Virus record (IMG/VR): IMGVR_UViG_3300042453_004186
Span: 1 to 64,000 of that record
Source: a virus
Strand: one strand, 5' to 3'
Length of the DNA: 64,000 bases
The notes beneath the pieces are model-generated. The model had not been told where the DNA came from, ran no database searches, and saw nothing but the letters and a program-made list of their open reading frames with translations. Position 1 is the stretch's first letter, and every line of letters begins with the position of its first letter. Both the position numbers and the translations under genes were made by a program. Shown here piece by piece: positions 51,345 through 57,700 of the stretch.

Positions 51345-52255
51345 TATCATTAGTAATACCTACAGTAAGTAGAACCCGAGAGTACACTGATGCTCTTATT
51401 AAAAACATTAGAGAAATTTATCCCAATGAAAATGAAGTAGAGATTGTTGTTGAGGAAAATGACAATGTAACTATGGGGGTAAATTATAATAACGCTGTAG
51501 CCAAGGCCAATGGTGAAAAAATAATCCTACTCCATAATGATATGATCCTCAAACCAGGATTTGTCGAAACCATGGACAGAGACATTATTAAAGGTAGAAT
51601 TGTAACCTACACTCGAGTTGAACCCCCAGTTTATAACGATATATACCCTGGTAAAATAATACTTGATTGTGGTCGAGATTTAAATTCACTTGACACCGAA
51701 AAATTCTATAATCTACCACTAGGAGAAGAATTGCAGGATGGAGGATCTCAATTATTCTTAGGTTGTTATAAAGAAGATTACATCGGAATTGATGGACATA
51801 CTTTTAAATTATTCTGTGAGGATGATGATTTTCATCTTAGATGTGATATAGCAGGGCTTGAAAGAAAAGTAAGCCCCGCCCAAGTATATCATTTTGTAAG
51901 TAAAACATCTCGTACAACAGCCGATTACCAACAAATAGAACATAATTCAAATATAAGTTTTGTTAAAAAATGGGGCTTTAGAAACTCTATATACAATGTT
52001 GTTTATAAAAAATCTGTAATAATACATAACTCTAACCCCCAACTTGATCAGGCTTTGAAACCTTGGTTTAATGGAGGACAAGATATAATTGTTGAAGTTG
52101 ATGGGGGTGTTTTTAATCAAGATGATTTTGATATCATTCAACAATTAAATGATATTATTAAAGAACATGGTGAGATAGGTACATTTGAATTAGGTAATCT
52201 AAAAATTACTATTAATTCAATGGATGAATATCAAAATGATCTTATTAAAATATAA
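51341..52255 (+). CDS. Glycosyltransferase family 2-like, last gene of the glycan island
   Basis: This 304-residue GT-A enzyme starts MISLVIPTVSRTREYTDALI, has KIILLHNDMILKPGFVETM near 64-82 where HND stands at the DxD position, and LGCYKEDYIGIDGHTFKLFCEDDDFHLR near 150-177 with the EDDDF acceptor/catalytic acid motif. The C-terminal 90 residues are an extra acidic domain. A promoter-like TTTG starts immediately after the stop, which separates the island from the small-gene region. Confidence 0.8.
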   Translation: MISLVIPTVSRTREYTDALIKNIREIYPNENEVEIVVEENDNVTMGVNYNNAVAKANGEKIILLHNDMILKPGFVETMDRDIIKGRIVTYTRVEPPVYNDIYPGKIILDCGRDLNSLDTEKFYNLPLGEELQDGGSQLFLGCYKEDYIGIDGHTFKLFCEDDDFHLRCDIAGLERKVSPAQVYHFVSKTSRTTADYQQIEHNSNISFVKKWGFRNSIYNVVYKKSVIIHNSNPQLDQALKPWFNGGQDIIVEVDGGVFNQDDFDIIQQLNDIIKEHGEIGTFELGNLKITINSMDEYQNDLIKI

Positions 52256-52287
52256 TTTGTCTTATTTATTTTTTGATATTATCTTTA
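52256..52287 (+). promoter_or_regulatory. Predicted promoter, TTTG-N20-TATCTTTA
   Basis: TTTG at 52256-52259 directly follows the TAA of the last glycan gene, with exactly 20 bp to TATCTTTA at 52280-52287. The ATG of a 58-residue ORF is 7 nt downstream. No hairpin lies between the boxes. Confidence 0.62.
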
Positions 52288-52294
52288 CAAAAGA

Positions 52295-52471
52295 ATGGAA
52301 TATAAAGAATATTTTTATTACTCAAACATAGATCCAACCCAAGAGCACCTAGGTAAGTGTACTGCCGGGACTATAGGTATAGCGGTTATTCATTTTGCTT
52401 CAATGAAGAAAATGGAAATTAAAGATTGGTTACAAATATATTCCGTAAAAGAAAAAGATGAATCTAAATAA
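52295..52471 (+). CDS. Small 58-residue hypothetical protein
   Basis: The ORF starts 7 nt after a promoter-like element and overlaps the next gene by 14 bases. The N-terminus is aromatic (MEYKEYFYYS) and the C-terminus basic. A central GTIGIAVIHFASM could be a short hydrophobic helix. No family is recognised. Confidence 0.52.
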   Translation: MEYKEYFYYSNIDPTQEHLGKCTAGTIGIAVIHFASMKKMEIKDWLQIYSVKEKDESK

Positions 52472-52838
52472 TTTTGGTAGCAAACTCAAATTCAGTAAAA
52501 GTGGTAAATCCGAAGAGAAGGAAACATTTATTGAGACTGTAGTTCTTCTTGAGCATTGCTGGAGCCGTACTAATGTAATGCATGAGGAATTAGGTATAGA
52601 TCTTTGGAGCTATGAGGAAACATACTATAAAATAATTGAAAACCTAATATTCTTAAAATACAGTGAAAGTACAGCTAACCTAATCATGTGGTATGTATAT
52701 GATAGATTTGATGCTGACGGAAAATTGTTAGGGTTAAACATAACACTCCCGGGTAAAAAACCTAAATTACATATGGTTAAAACACCATTGGATCTTTGGA
52801 ATTTAATTGAAAAAATAAATAAAACAAATAATAAATGA
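52458..52838 (+). CDS. Hypothetical 126-residue protein
   Basis: This soluble, mainly helical protein contains VVLLEHCWSRTNVMHEELGIDLWSYEETYYKIIENLIFL and a C-terminal PLDLWNLIEKINK. No family is recognised. It overlaps both neighbours, and the ATGA junction with the following gene suggests translational coupling. Confidence 0.6.
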   Translation: MNLNNFGSKLKFSKSGKSEEKETFIETVVLLEHCWSRTNVMHEELGIDLWSYEETYYKIIENLIFLKYSESTANLIMWYVYDRFDADGKLLGLNITLPGKKPKLHMVKTPLDLWNLIEKINKTNNK

Positions 52839-53191
52839 GTAGACAATGTATTACATGCGGGGAAGATATTCACCCAAAACGATTGGAAATTCTACCAGGC
52901 ACTCAAACTTGTGTGAAACACTCCACAGTTGAGAAAAAAGTAGCTGTAACCGTTCAAATGGGTGAAGGCGATCACACTTGGATTGAGACATATGCTGTCG
53001 AGAGAGAGGATTATGACAAAATGATGGAATTAGAAACTGGGATAAAAAACAAACCCAACCCAATCCCATCAGTACTAGATGATGAAGAGTTTACAGAATG
53101 GAACGAAACTATGCTAGATGGCTTAGACGATGAAGAGTTCCCGGATGTAGAAGAATTTTTAACTGAAGGTTACGCTGAAGAGGAGGAATAA
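52835..53191 (+). CDS. Small zinc-finger (DksA/TraR-like) protein
   Basis: This 118-residue protein begins RQCITCGEDIHPKRLEILPGTQTCVKHS, which resembles the DksA/TraR zinc finger (C-x2-C, then C-x2-C). The fourth ligand is not Cys, and His28 could substitute. The C-terminal half is highly acidic (DDEEF repeats, ending EEEE). It might touch host RNA polymerase as DksA-like proteins do; this is inference. A clean AGGAGG at its end precedes the next ATG. Confidence 0.55.
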   Translation: MSRQCITCGEDIHPKRLEILPGTQTCVKHSTVEKKVAVTVQMGEGDHTWIETYAVEREDYDKMMELETGIKNKPNPIPSVLDDEEFTEWNETMLDGLDDEEFPDVEEFLTEGYAEEEE

Positions 53192-53832
53192 TGGCTAAGC
53201 CCAAACCCATAACTAAAGAAATGGTTGTTAGTGCGATGGATAAAACTAAATCCGTTCGTGCTGCGGCCCGTTACTTGAATTGTTCTTATCAACACCTTAA
53301 AAAATACATGAAGGTGTATAAGAACGAAGATGGGATTTCGTTATTTGAGGCACATAAAAACCAATCTGGTAAAGGTATACCTAAATTCCTTACCCACTCA
53401 CATTTTAAGAAAAAAGACCCGGCTATACTAGATATAATTGAAGGTAGAGTAGACGCATCTCACTTCAACCCACAGAAATTAAAGTATAGAATGATAACTG
53501 AGGGTTACTTAAAAGAAGAATGTGCTAATTGTGGGTTCCATGAAAGACGGGTTTCTGATTATAAGACTCCACTAATAATGCATTTTAAAGATGGTAATAA
53601 ACAGCACTATAACTTAGGTAATGTAGAAATGCTTTGCTATAATTGTTATTATCTAATGGTGGGAGAAGTATTTGATAACAAACAAATTGAAGGTTTAGAG
53701 GACCACAAACCCACATATAACAGCCAAGTTGATTGGGAATTAGATGATTATACTAAACAACGATTATTGGAATTAGGACTAGATAAACCCGAACCTAAAG
53801 ACGACGGATCAGAATTTATTAGTAGATTCTAA
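53191..53832 (+). CDS. HTH plus HNH-like zinc domain protein
   Basis: This 213-residue protein has an N-terminal helix-turn-helix-like segment (SVRAAARYLNCSYQHLKKYMKVYK near 22-45). A C-terminal HNH-like module follows: CANCGFHERR near 111 (first Cys pair), PLIMHFKDGNKQHYNLGNVEMLCYNCYYL near 127-155 with His, Asn and the second Cys pair. The last HNH His is Tyr, so nuclease activity is doubtful and a DNA-binding role is possible. The AGGAGG upstream is one of the few clear Shine-Dalgarno sequences here. Confidence 0.68.
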   Translation: MAKPKPITKEMVVSAMDKTKSVRAAARYLNCSYQHLKKYMKVYKNEDGISLFEAHKNQSGKGIPKFLTHSHFKKKDPAILDIIEGRVDASHFNPQKLKYRMITEGYLKEECANCGFHERRVSDYKTPLIMHFKDGNKQHYNLGNVEMLCYNCYYLMVGEVFDNKQIEGLEDHKPTYNSQVDWELDDYTKQRLLELGLDKPEPKDDGSEFISRF

Positions 53833-53851
53833 TTAATATTTATCAGTGAGT

Positions 53852-54007
53852 ATGAAAAAGAAGAGGCATAAAGAAATTGAAACGGATTATGAAGCTATCA
53901 AGTCTAAACACCTTGAGCGGCTAGCGGATCAGATTCTTAAAAATGATGAGAAGATGAATCAACTCAAAAGTAAAGAAATTGACCCAAAATTTTTAAACTT
54001 ATTCTAA
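53852..54007 (+). CDS. Small 51-residue charged protein
   Basis: This ORF begins after a TAATATTTATC stretch and is highly charged and helical (MKKKRHKEIETDYEAIKSKHLERLADQILKND is too polar for a membrane segment). It ends PKFLNLF one base before the next ATG. No family is recognised. Confidence 0.52.
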   Translation: MKKKRHKEIETDYEAIKSKHLERLADQILKNDEKMNQLKSKEIDPKFLNLF

Positions 54008-54008
54008 A

Positions 54009-54350
54009 ATGGCTACAGAAATTACCTTAAATAACAGTGAAGAGTTTCAAGAGATGGTGGATAGAAAGGATTTTGTTATATCTAAAGCCGTTGTAGAATC
54101 TATTTTATCTAATTTAAACGGACGAAAAAAACACGTCCATGTTCTATCAGTAAATTGTTTAGAAGAAGAAGCAATATTTGACATAACACTTGAAAGACAG
54201 TTTTTTGCTGATACGTTACAAGAAAACTTAAAATACTATATTGAGCAGGAATTATATGAGGATTGCACTAAAATAGTAGAAGCTATAAATACACTAAAAT
54301 CAAAACAAACACACACTAAAAATGGCAAAAGCAAAACAATCAGCGACTAG
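54009..54350 (+). CDS. Hypothetical 113-residue protein
   Basis: This protein has an acidic N-terminal helix, a central VHVLSVNCLEEEAIFDITLERQFF beta-like part and a basic C-terminal tail. No family is recognised. It ends in TAG and overlaps the next small basic gene by 29 bases. Confidence 0.58.
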   Translation: MATEITLNNSEEFQEMVDRKDFVISKAVVESILSNLNGRKKHVHVLSVNCLEEEAIFDITLERQFFADTLQENLKYYIEQELYEDCTKIVEAINTLKSKQTHTKNGKSKTISD

Positions 54351-54465
54351 AACATTTATCGCAAAACCAAGAAAGAAAAGACCAGGCGTACATAGCAAGA
54401 AAAAGCAAAGTAAGAATAAGAATAGTAAAAACTATGTTAAGCCTTACAACAAGCAAGGAAAATAA
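54322..54465 (+). CDS. Small basic protein, RKKRPGVHSKKK type
   Basis: This 47-residue, extremely Lys/Arg-rich protein has TFIAKPRKKRPGVHSKKKQS and ends KNYVKPYNKQGK. Similar tiny proteins with an RPGVH-x-K core are common in large phages as far as I recall, without a known function. The charge suggests nucleic acid binding or packing in the virion. It is too short for many gene callers. Confidence 0.65.
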   Translation: MAKAKQSATRTFIAKPRKKRPGVHSKKKQSKNKNSKNYVKPYNKQGK

Positions 54466-54482
54466 ATTAAACAAAAATAGTT

Positions 54483-54629
54483 ATGAGTAAAAACAGTGCA
54501 TTACAAAATTACGAGTGTTTAAAGTCGTATATTCAAGTTCTAGAAGGTAAACGTAAGAAAAAAGAAGTTATCAAACTACGAAACGAGAAAACATACACAA
54601 CTAAAAACGCTTATAGAAGTGAGTATTAA
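54483..54629 (+). CDS. Small basic 48-residue protein
   Basis: The ATG is in the preferred ATAGTTATG context. The product is Lys-rich (EGKRKKKEVIKLRNEK) with an N-terminal helix containing one Cys. No family is recognised. It overlaps a GTG-started ORF by 11 bases. Confidence 0.52.
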   Translation: MSKNSALQNYECLKSYIQVLEGKRKKKEVIKLRNEKTYTTKNAYRSEY

Positions 54630-54774
54630 AACTTATTTAGATACTATCCCGGATGAAGATCTAGTTACTTTAATTGAAGATGATTGGGACAACATCCGGG
54701 ATTTTTGTATACTATTAACCTTAGATATGGAATTGGTGAGGCAAGATACACCATTTTATAATCTTCCCAACTAA
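54619..54774 (+). CDS. Small acidic 51-residue protein (GTG start)
   Basis: An open frame from GTG at 54619 encodes a 51-residue acidic helical peptide (PDEDLVTLIEDDWDNIRDFC). The start overlaps the preceding gene, and the TAA is followed 4 bp later by the terminator-promoter element. No ATG is available. Plausible but unproven gene. Confidence 0.42.
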   Translation: MSIKTYLDTIPDEDLVTLIEDDWDNIRDFCILLTLDMELVRQDTPFYNLPN

Positions 54775-54777
54775 AGA

Positions 54778-54809
54778 TTTGGCCTACGGGCCTTTCTTTC
54801 GTATATTTA
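54778..54809 (+). promoter_or_regulatory. Predicted promoter around a terminator, TTTG-N20-TATATTTA
   Basis: Perfect TTTG at 54778-54781, a 20 bp spacer of hairpin and T-run, TATATTTA at 54802-54809. The next usable ATG is at 54826. This is one of the two best matches in the window. Confidence 0.68.
54781..54800 (+). terminator. Rho-independent terminator (UACG loop)
   Basis: GGCC-TACG-GGCC hairpin at 54781-54792 followed by TTTCTTTC. The UNCG-type loop is conserved with the other short hairpins while its second base varies. Confidence 0.75.
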
Positions 54810-54825
54810 CAGAAAAGCAAATGTT

Positions 54826-54948
54826 ATGAAACGAGACGTAAAACCAGATGATGTGTTTTTTGTTCTAGCAGCAACAATTGGGGTAGCAGTAATATCAATG
54901 TATGCTATATCAGCAGTGTTTAATTTAATTGTTTATCTAATAAAATAA
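54826..54948 (+). CDS. Small single-pass membrane protein
   Basis: This 40-residue peptide has a charged N-terminus (MKRDVKPDD) and a hydrophobic stretch from about residue 11 to 38 (VFFVLAATIGVAVISMYAIS and on), enough for one membrane helix. An ATG at 54821 is followed by an early stop, so 54826 is used. It could be a holin-like or other inner-membrane peptide; there is no direct evidence for lysis. Confidence 0.55.
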   Translation: MKRDVKPDDVFFVLAATIGVAVISMYAISAVFNLIVYLIK

Positions 54949-54953
54949 AGGTT

Positions 54954-55205
54954 ATGAGTAAAAAAGTAGGACAAATCACCAACACATGGAAAAAGGCACT
55001 TGAATACATTAAGGCCGAAAACACTGAAAAAGCAGTTGAAACCCTTGATACATGCTTGTTAATCATAGCCCGAGCCCAAGAAAATGGAGCTACAGAATTA
55101 GATGGTAAAGACCTTGACTTATGGAAAATGAGAGTATGGGTTAAAATTGAAGATCTTGGAGTACTACCAGAAGCAAATCTAGGTTATGAGACGCAAGACA
55201 TCTAA
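54954..55205 (+). CDS. Hypothetical 83-residue helical protein
   Basis: This mainly helical protein contains ITNTWKKALEYIKAENTEKAVETLDTCLLII, reminiscent of a single TPR-like repeat. Start context AAAGGTTATG. It overlaps the next gene by 20 bases. Function unknown. Confidence 0.58.
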   Translation: MSKKVGQITNTWKKALEYIKAENTEKAVETLDTCLLIIARAQENGATELDGKDLDLWKMRVWVKIEDLGVLPEANLGYETQDI

Positions 55206-55392
55206 ACCCATAATCGAAGAAGAACCACAATTCATAGTACTAAATGAATACTGTCAGGTGTGGACTGGGTTCCGAGAAGGGTGGGCTGAGTTCTCAGATA
55301 ACATAGATGATGCTAAACCTCTTAATAATGATAAGCAACTTAAATGCTTGGAAATATACACTTACCATAAACTAGAAAAGGAATATATATGA
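55186..55392 (+). CDS. Hypothetical 68-residue protein
   Basis: This small protein has a basic N-terminus and FIVLNEYCQVWTGFREGWAEFSDNIDDAKPL, a pattern seen in small phage proteins of unknown function. The ATG is in GGTTATG context inside the previous gene, and its stop overlaps the following membrane protein start (ATGA). Confidence 0.55.
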   Translation: MRRKTSKPIIEEEPQFIVLNEYCQVWTGFREGWAEFSDNIDDAKPLNNDKQLKCLEIYTYHKLEKEYI

Positions 55393-55727
55393 AACTATTA
55401 TTAGGAATGTTAGTGGGAGTGTTAGCTCAAGTATTAACTTTTCTCCAATTACAAGGAAGGTGGAAATATGAGTGGATGAAAACCCATCAGTGGGCTATGG
55501 TGTTATTGGGTATACCGATCTCAATGCTATTTATGACATCAGTCAGCCTAATGGTACAACATTTTGATGGACAACTGTGGCCATCTAGATTAATAGGTTT
55601 TGTCATAGGCACAGTCATGTTTACAATTATGTCTGTATCATTATTTGGAGAACCAATAACAATGAAGACAGCTATTTGTTTAGGGTTAAGTTTTATTATA
55701 TTAATGGTACAATTATTTTGGAAGTAA
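55389..55727 (+). CDS. Small multi-pass membrane protein
   Basis: This 112-residue hydrophobic protein has four probable membrane helices (about 2-22, 36-55, 68-85 and 91-111), joined by short polar loops. The layout resembles the four-helix small multidrug resistance/DMT type, but no conserved membrane Glu of EmrE is visible. Role unknown; it may be a holin candidate by topology only. Confidence 0.62.
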   Translation: MKLLLGMLVGVLAQVLTFLQLQGRWKYEWMKTHQWAMVLLGIPISMLFMTSVSLMVQHFDGQLWPSRLIGFVIGTVMFTIMSVSLFGEPITMKTAICLGLSFIILMVQLFWK

Positions 55728-55753
55728 TATATGTATATCCATATATTTGCCGA

Positions 55754-55966
55754 GTGAAAAAAGTATTTAGACAACACATAGATAAAATAATCAAAATACT
55801 TAACTCTATAGAAAATGAGGAGCAGTTGGATTGTGCGAAAACAATAATAAGCAATTTTGTAGATTATTGGAAGTTTAAAAAAGCAGATGTAAAAGAAATT
55901 AGAGATAATTTGGCTACATTTAATATGATTTATAAATTTAAAAGGGATAGTTTTTATGAGCAATGA
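55754..55966 (+). CDS. Hypothetical 70-residue helical protein (GTG start)
   Basis: A longer frame opens at a TTG (55676) inside the membrane protein gene, but a GTG at 55754 gives a more compact helical protein (VKKVFRQHIDKIIKILNSIE on to FKRDSFYEQ). Basic and acidic residues alternate as in small coiled proteins. No family is recognised, and the start is uncertain. Confidence 0.45.
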   Translation: MKKVFRQHIDKIIKILNSIENEEQLDCAKTIISNFVDYWKFKKADVKEIRDNLATFNMIYKFKRDSFYEQ

Positions 55967-56123
55967 AGAGCGCATTGAAGAAATATTTTACCAAGCACAT
56001 ATAGCTGGAGATGTAGACAAACTACACCAGTATATAAACGAATATAAAATATCTCACCCTTATAAAACCCAAAATGAAATAATTGAATTAGCCCACTTCA
56101 AGGTTAAAACAGATAGAATGTAA
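55956..56123 (+). CDS. Small 55-residue hypothetical protein
   Basis: The ATG overlaps the end of the preceding gene by 11 bases. The product is acidic and helical at its N-terminus (MSNEERIEEIFYQAHIAGD), with HQYINEYKISHP following. No family is recognised. It fits the run of tiny overlapping genes here. Confidence 0.5.
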   Translation: MSNEERIEEIFYQAHIAGDVDKLHQYINEYKISHPYKTQNEIIELAHFKVKTDRM

Positions 56124-56140
56124 ATAAATAAAAAATAAAT

Positions 56141-56467
56141 ATGTTAACAACAATTATCACAGTTATCCTAGTAGTAGGATTATTCGCCGCATTAGGCTAC
56201 ACTACAAACAAAATCAGTTCATTAGAGGACACAATTGATTCATTACTTGGCGAAAACCAAACACTTCACCAAGAAAAAGAAATGATTGACGCAACACGCC
56301 AATTGCTTCGAAATGAAGTAATTGTACTAAATGCTCAAATTAGAGCAATGGAAGGTAAGTCAATGCATGCTATTATTGATGTTCCTAAAACTGAGGAAAC
56401 AAAACCTAAAAAGAAAAAGTATTTTAAGAAAAAGGCAGCCCCTAAAATGTCGGCTGACAAAAAGTAA
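56141..56467 (+). CDS. Membrane-anchored coiled-coil protein with Lys-rich tail
   Basis: This 108-residue protein has an N-terminal membrane helix (residues 3-21, TTIITVILVVGLFAALGYT) and a coiled-coil-like segment from about 25 to 72 (SSLEDTIDSLLGENQTLHQE and beyond). A basic tail KPKKKKYFKKKAAPK follows. The topology is compatible with an inner-membrane spanin-like protein, but other anchored proteins look the same. It precedes a terminator. Confidence 0.58.
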   Translation: MLTTIITVILVVGLFAALGYTTNKISSLEDTIDSLLGENQTLHQEKEMIDATRQLLRNEVIVLNAQIRAMEGKSMHAIIDVPKTEETKPKKKKYFKKKAAPKMSADKK

Positions 56468-56487
56468 TTTATAATTTTTTCATGATT

Positions 56488-56514
56488 AAGGCTTGGATCA
56501 CCAAGCCTTTTTTA
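56488..56514 (+). terminator. Rho-independent terminator (ATCA loop)
   Basis: AAGGCTTGG / CCAAGCCTT stem at 56488-56496 and 56501-56509, ATCA loop, followed by T-run. The stem is the same as that of the terminator before polB (21541) with a different loop. Confidence 0.85.
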
Positions 56515-56523
56515 TTATATTTA
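56492..56523 (+). promoter_or_regulatory. Predicted promoter around a terminator, CTTG-N20-TATATTTA
   Basis: CTTG at 56492-56495 in the stem, 20 bp, TATATTTA at 56516-56523, then 19 nt to the ATG at 56543. Confidence 0.6.
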
Positions 56524-56542
56524 TAGTATAATTAAACACATC

Positions 56543-56680
56543 ATGGAAAATAATAATACATTAAACGGCCTATCACTACGACACGTTGCCCAAATAGTGA
56601 GGCGCAGAATGATACAGAAGGCAAAACCTTCAGGTAAAGTATATAATAGAAAGAAATATAAATCAAGTAATGAGGACTGA
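56543..56680 (+). CDS. Small basic 45-residue protein
   Basis: This ORF follows the promoter and overlaps the next gene by 11 bases. The product is basic with LSLRHVAQIVRRRMIQKAKPS, suggesting an amphipathic nucleic-acid-binding helix. No family is recognised. Confidence 0.52.
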   Translation: MENNNTLNGLSLRHVAQIVRRRMIQKAKPSGKVYNRKKYKSSNED

Positions 56681-56885
56681 TGTACTTACTATCAATGGTA
56701 TACCGTATGTTGTAAAACGTAAAGTATGGTTTGGTAAATTTGTAGACAACTTAACTGGCCAAACTAGAAACGAACTTATTGATCTATGGAGAGAATATAC
56801 GGAAGCAGATCAGATATATCATGAAGGTGAGACATTATTCTTTTTACAAGAAATTAAAGAACCAGAATGGGAGGAAATAATATGA
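56670..56885 (+). CDS. Hypothetical 71-residue protein
   Basis: This small soluble protein has VLTINGIPYVVKRKVWFGKFVDNLTGQTRNELIDLW and an acidic C-terminus. No family is recognised. Its 3' end supplies a GGGAGG Shine-Dalgarno-like sequence for the next gene. Confidence 0.56.
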   Translation: MRTDVLTINGIPYVVKRKVWFGKFVDNLTGQTRNELIDLWREYTEADQIYHEGETLFFLQEIKEPEWEEII

Positions 56886-57061
56886 AAAAACTAATTTTAT
56901 TCTTAATCGTAGCTGCTTTAGCTTCATGTTCAGCTCCTCAAAAAGGATATGACTATAAACATCATCATAAAAGACAACAGTTGATGTATAAACAAACTAA
57001 ACGAGTTAATAAAGGTAAAAGCCCATTACATCATCAATGTTCACCTAAAAAACATAGGTAA
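56882..57061 (+). CDS. Small lipoprotein
   Basis: This 59-residue protein has a clear lipoprotein signal: basic start, hydrophobic LILFLIVAALAS and lipobox LASC with Cys17. The mature part is rich in His and Lys (HHHKRQQ, KSPLHHQCSPKKHR). The ATG at 56882 is preferred over one at 56867 because it gives a standard signal peptide and is preceded by GGGAGGAAATAAT. It could be a small outer-membrane lipoprotein such as an o-spanin; that is inference. Confidence 0.62.
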   Translation: MKKLILFLIVAALASCSAPQKGYDYKHHHKRQQLMYKQTKRVNKGKSPLHHQCSPKKHR

Positions 57062-57630
57062 TGACTAGTAGAAAAAATAGATACTTTGATAGAGAAGACC
57101 AATTCAGAAGTATTGTTTTAAGTAATGATATTGATAATGAATCAGTTGAAGAAGTTATCCAATTCATATTAGATGCTAATGAGTATGATGACGAGCAAGA
57201 CTCAGTCTCTAAAGATTTTGAGCGTAAACCTATTAAATTGGTTGTTAATAGTTTTGGTGGGGTGATTTATGATGGTTTTGCTTTAGTAGGTGTAATTGAA
57301 AATTCAATAACACCAATTCATACTTACTGTTATGGTTATGCTATGTCAATGGGGTTACCAATATTTGCTTCTGGTCATAAACGATTCGCAAGTAAATATG
57401 CTACATTCATGTATCATGAGGCTTTAGATACTCACCCATACGATAAGTTATCTATTATTAAAGAGAATTTAGATGAAAGTAATCGTCTTATGAGGCAATA
57501 CGATTCGTATTTAATCTCAAAAACATCTATATCTCAAAAACAACTAGACGAGGTTAAAAAATCAAGACGTGACTGGTATTTTACAGCTAACGAAGCATTA
57601 ACATATGGAATTACGGATGAAATTATATAA
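57061..57630 (+). CDS. ClpP-like serine protease
   Basis: This 189-residue protein has the ClpP/crotonase-type fold with a full apparent catalytic triad. S96 is in YGYAMSMGLP (GxAxSMG), H119 in TFMYHEAL (MxHE/Q), and D171 in RRDWYFTANEAL. PIKLVVNSFGGVIYDGFALVG near 57 matches the INSPGG segment. ClpP is usually partnered with a Clp ATPase, which is not in the window; phage forms often act as prohead proteases instead. It starts with TAATG overlap after the lipoprotein. Confidence 0.85.
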   Translation: MTSRKNRYFDREDQFRSIVLSNDIDNESVEEVIQFILDANEYDDEQDSVSKDFERKPIKLVVNSFGGVIYDGFALVGVIENSITPIHTYCYGYAMSMGLPIFASGHKRFASKYATFMYHEALDTHPYDKLSIIKENLDESNRLMRQYDSYLISKTSISQKQLDEVKKSRRDWYFTANEALTYGITDEII

Positions 57631-57700
57631 TTGGTGGAAACGATTTGTTAAGAAACATATCATAGCCGAGTGTCCTAAAGAATTAGACGATTTATTTTAA
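57617..57700 (+). CDS. Micro-ORF, 27 residues
   Basis: An ATG at 57617 inside the end of the ClpP-like gene opens a 27-residue frame (MKLYNWWKRFVKKH start, acidic end). Its TAA overlaps the ATG of the thioesterase gene (TAATG). The precise overlaps suggest it may be translated, perhaps only to couple the two neighbours. Evidence is weak. Confidence 0.32.
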   Translation: MKLYNWWKRFVKKHIIAECPKELDDLF

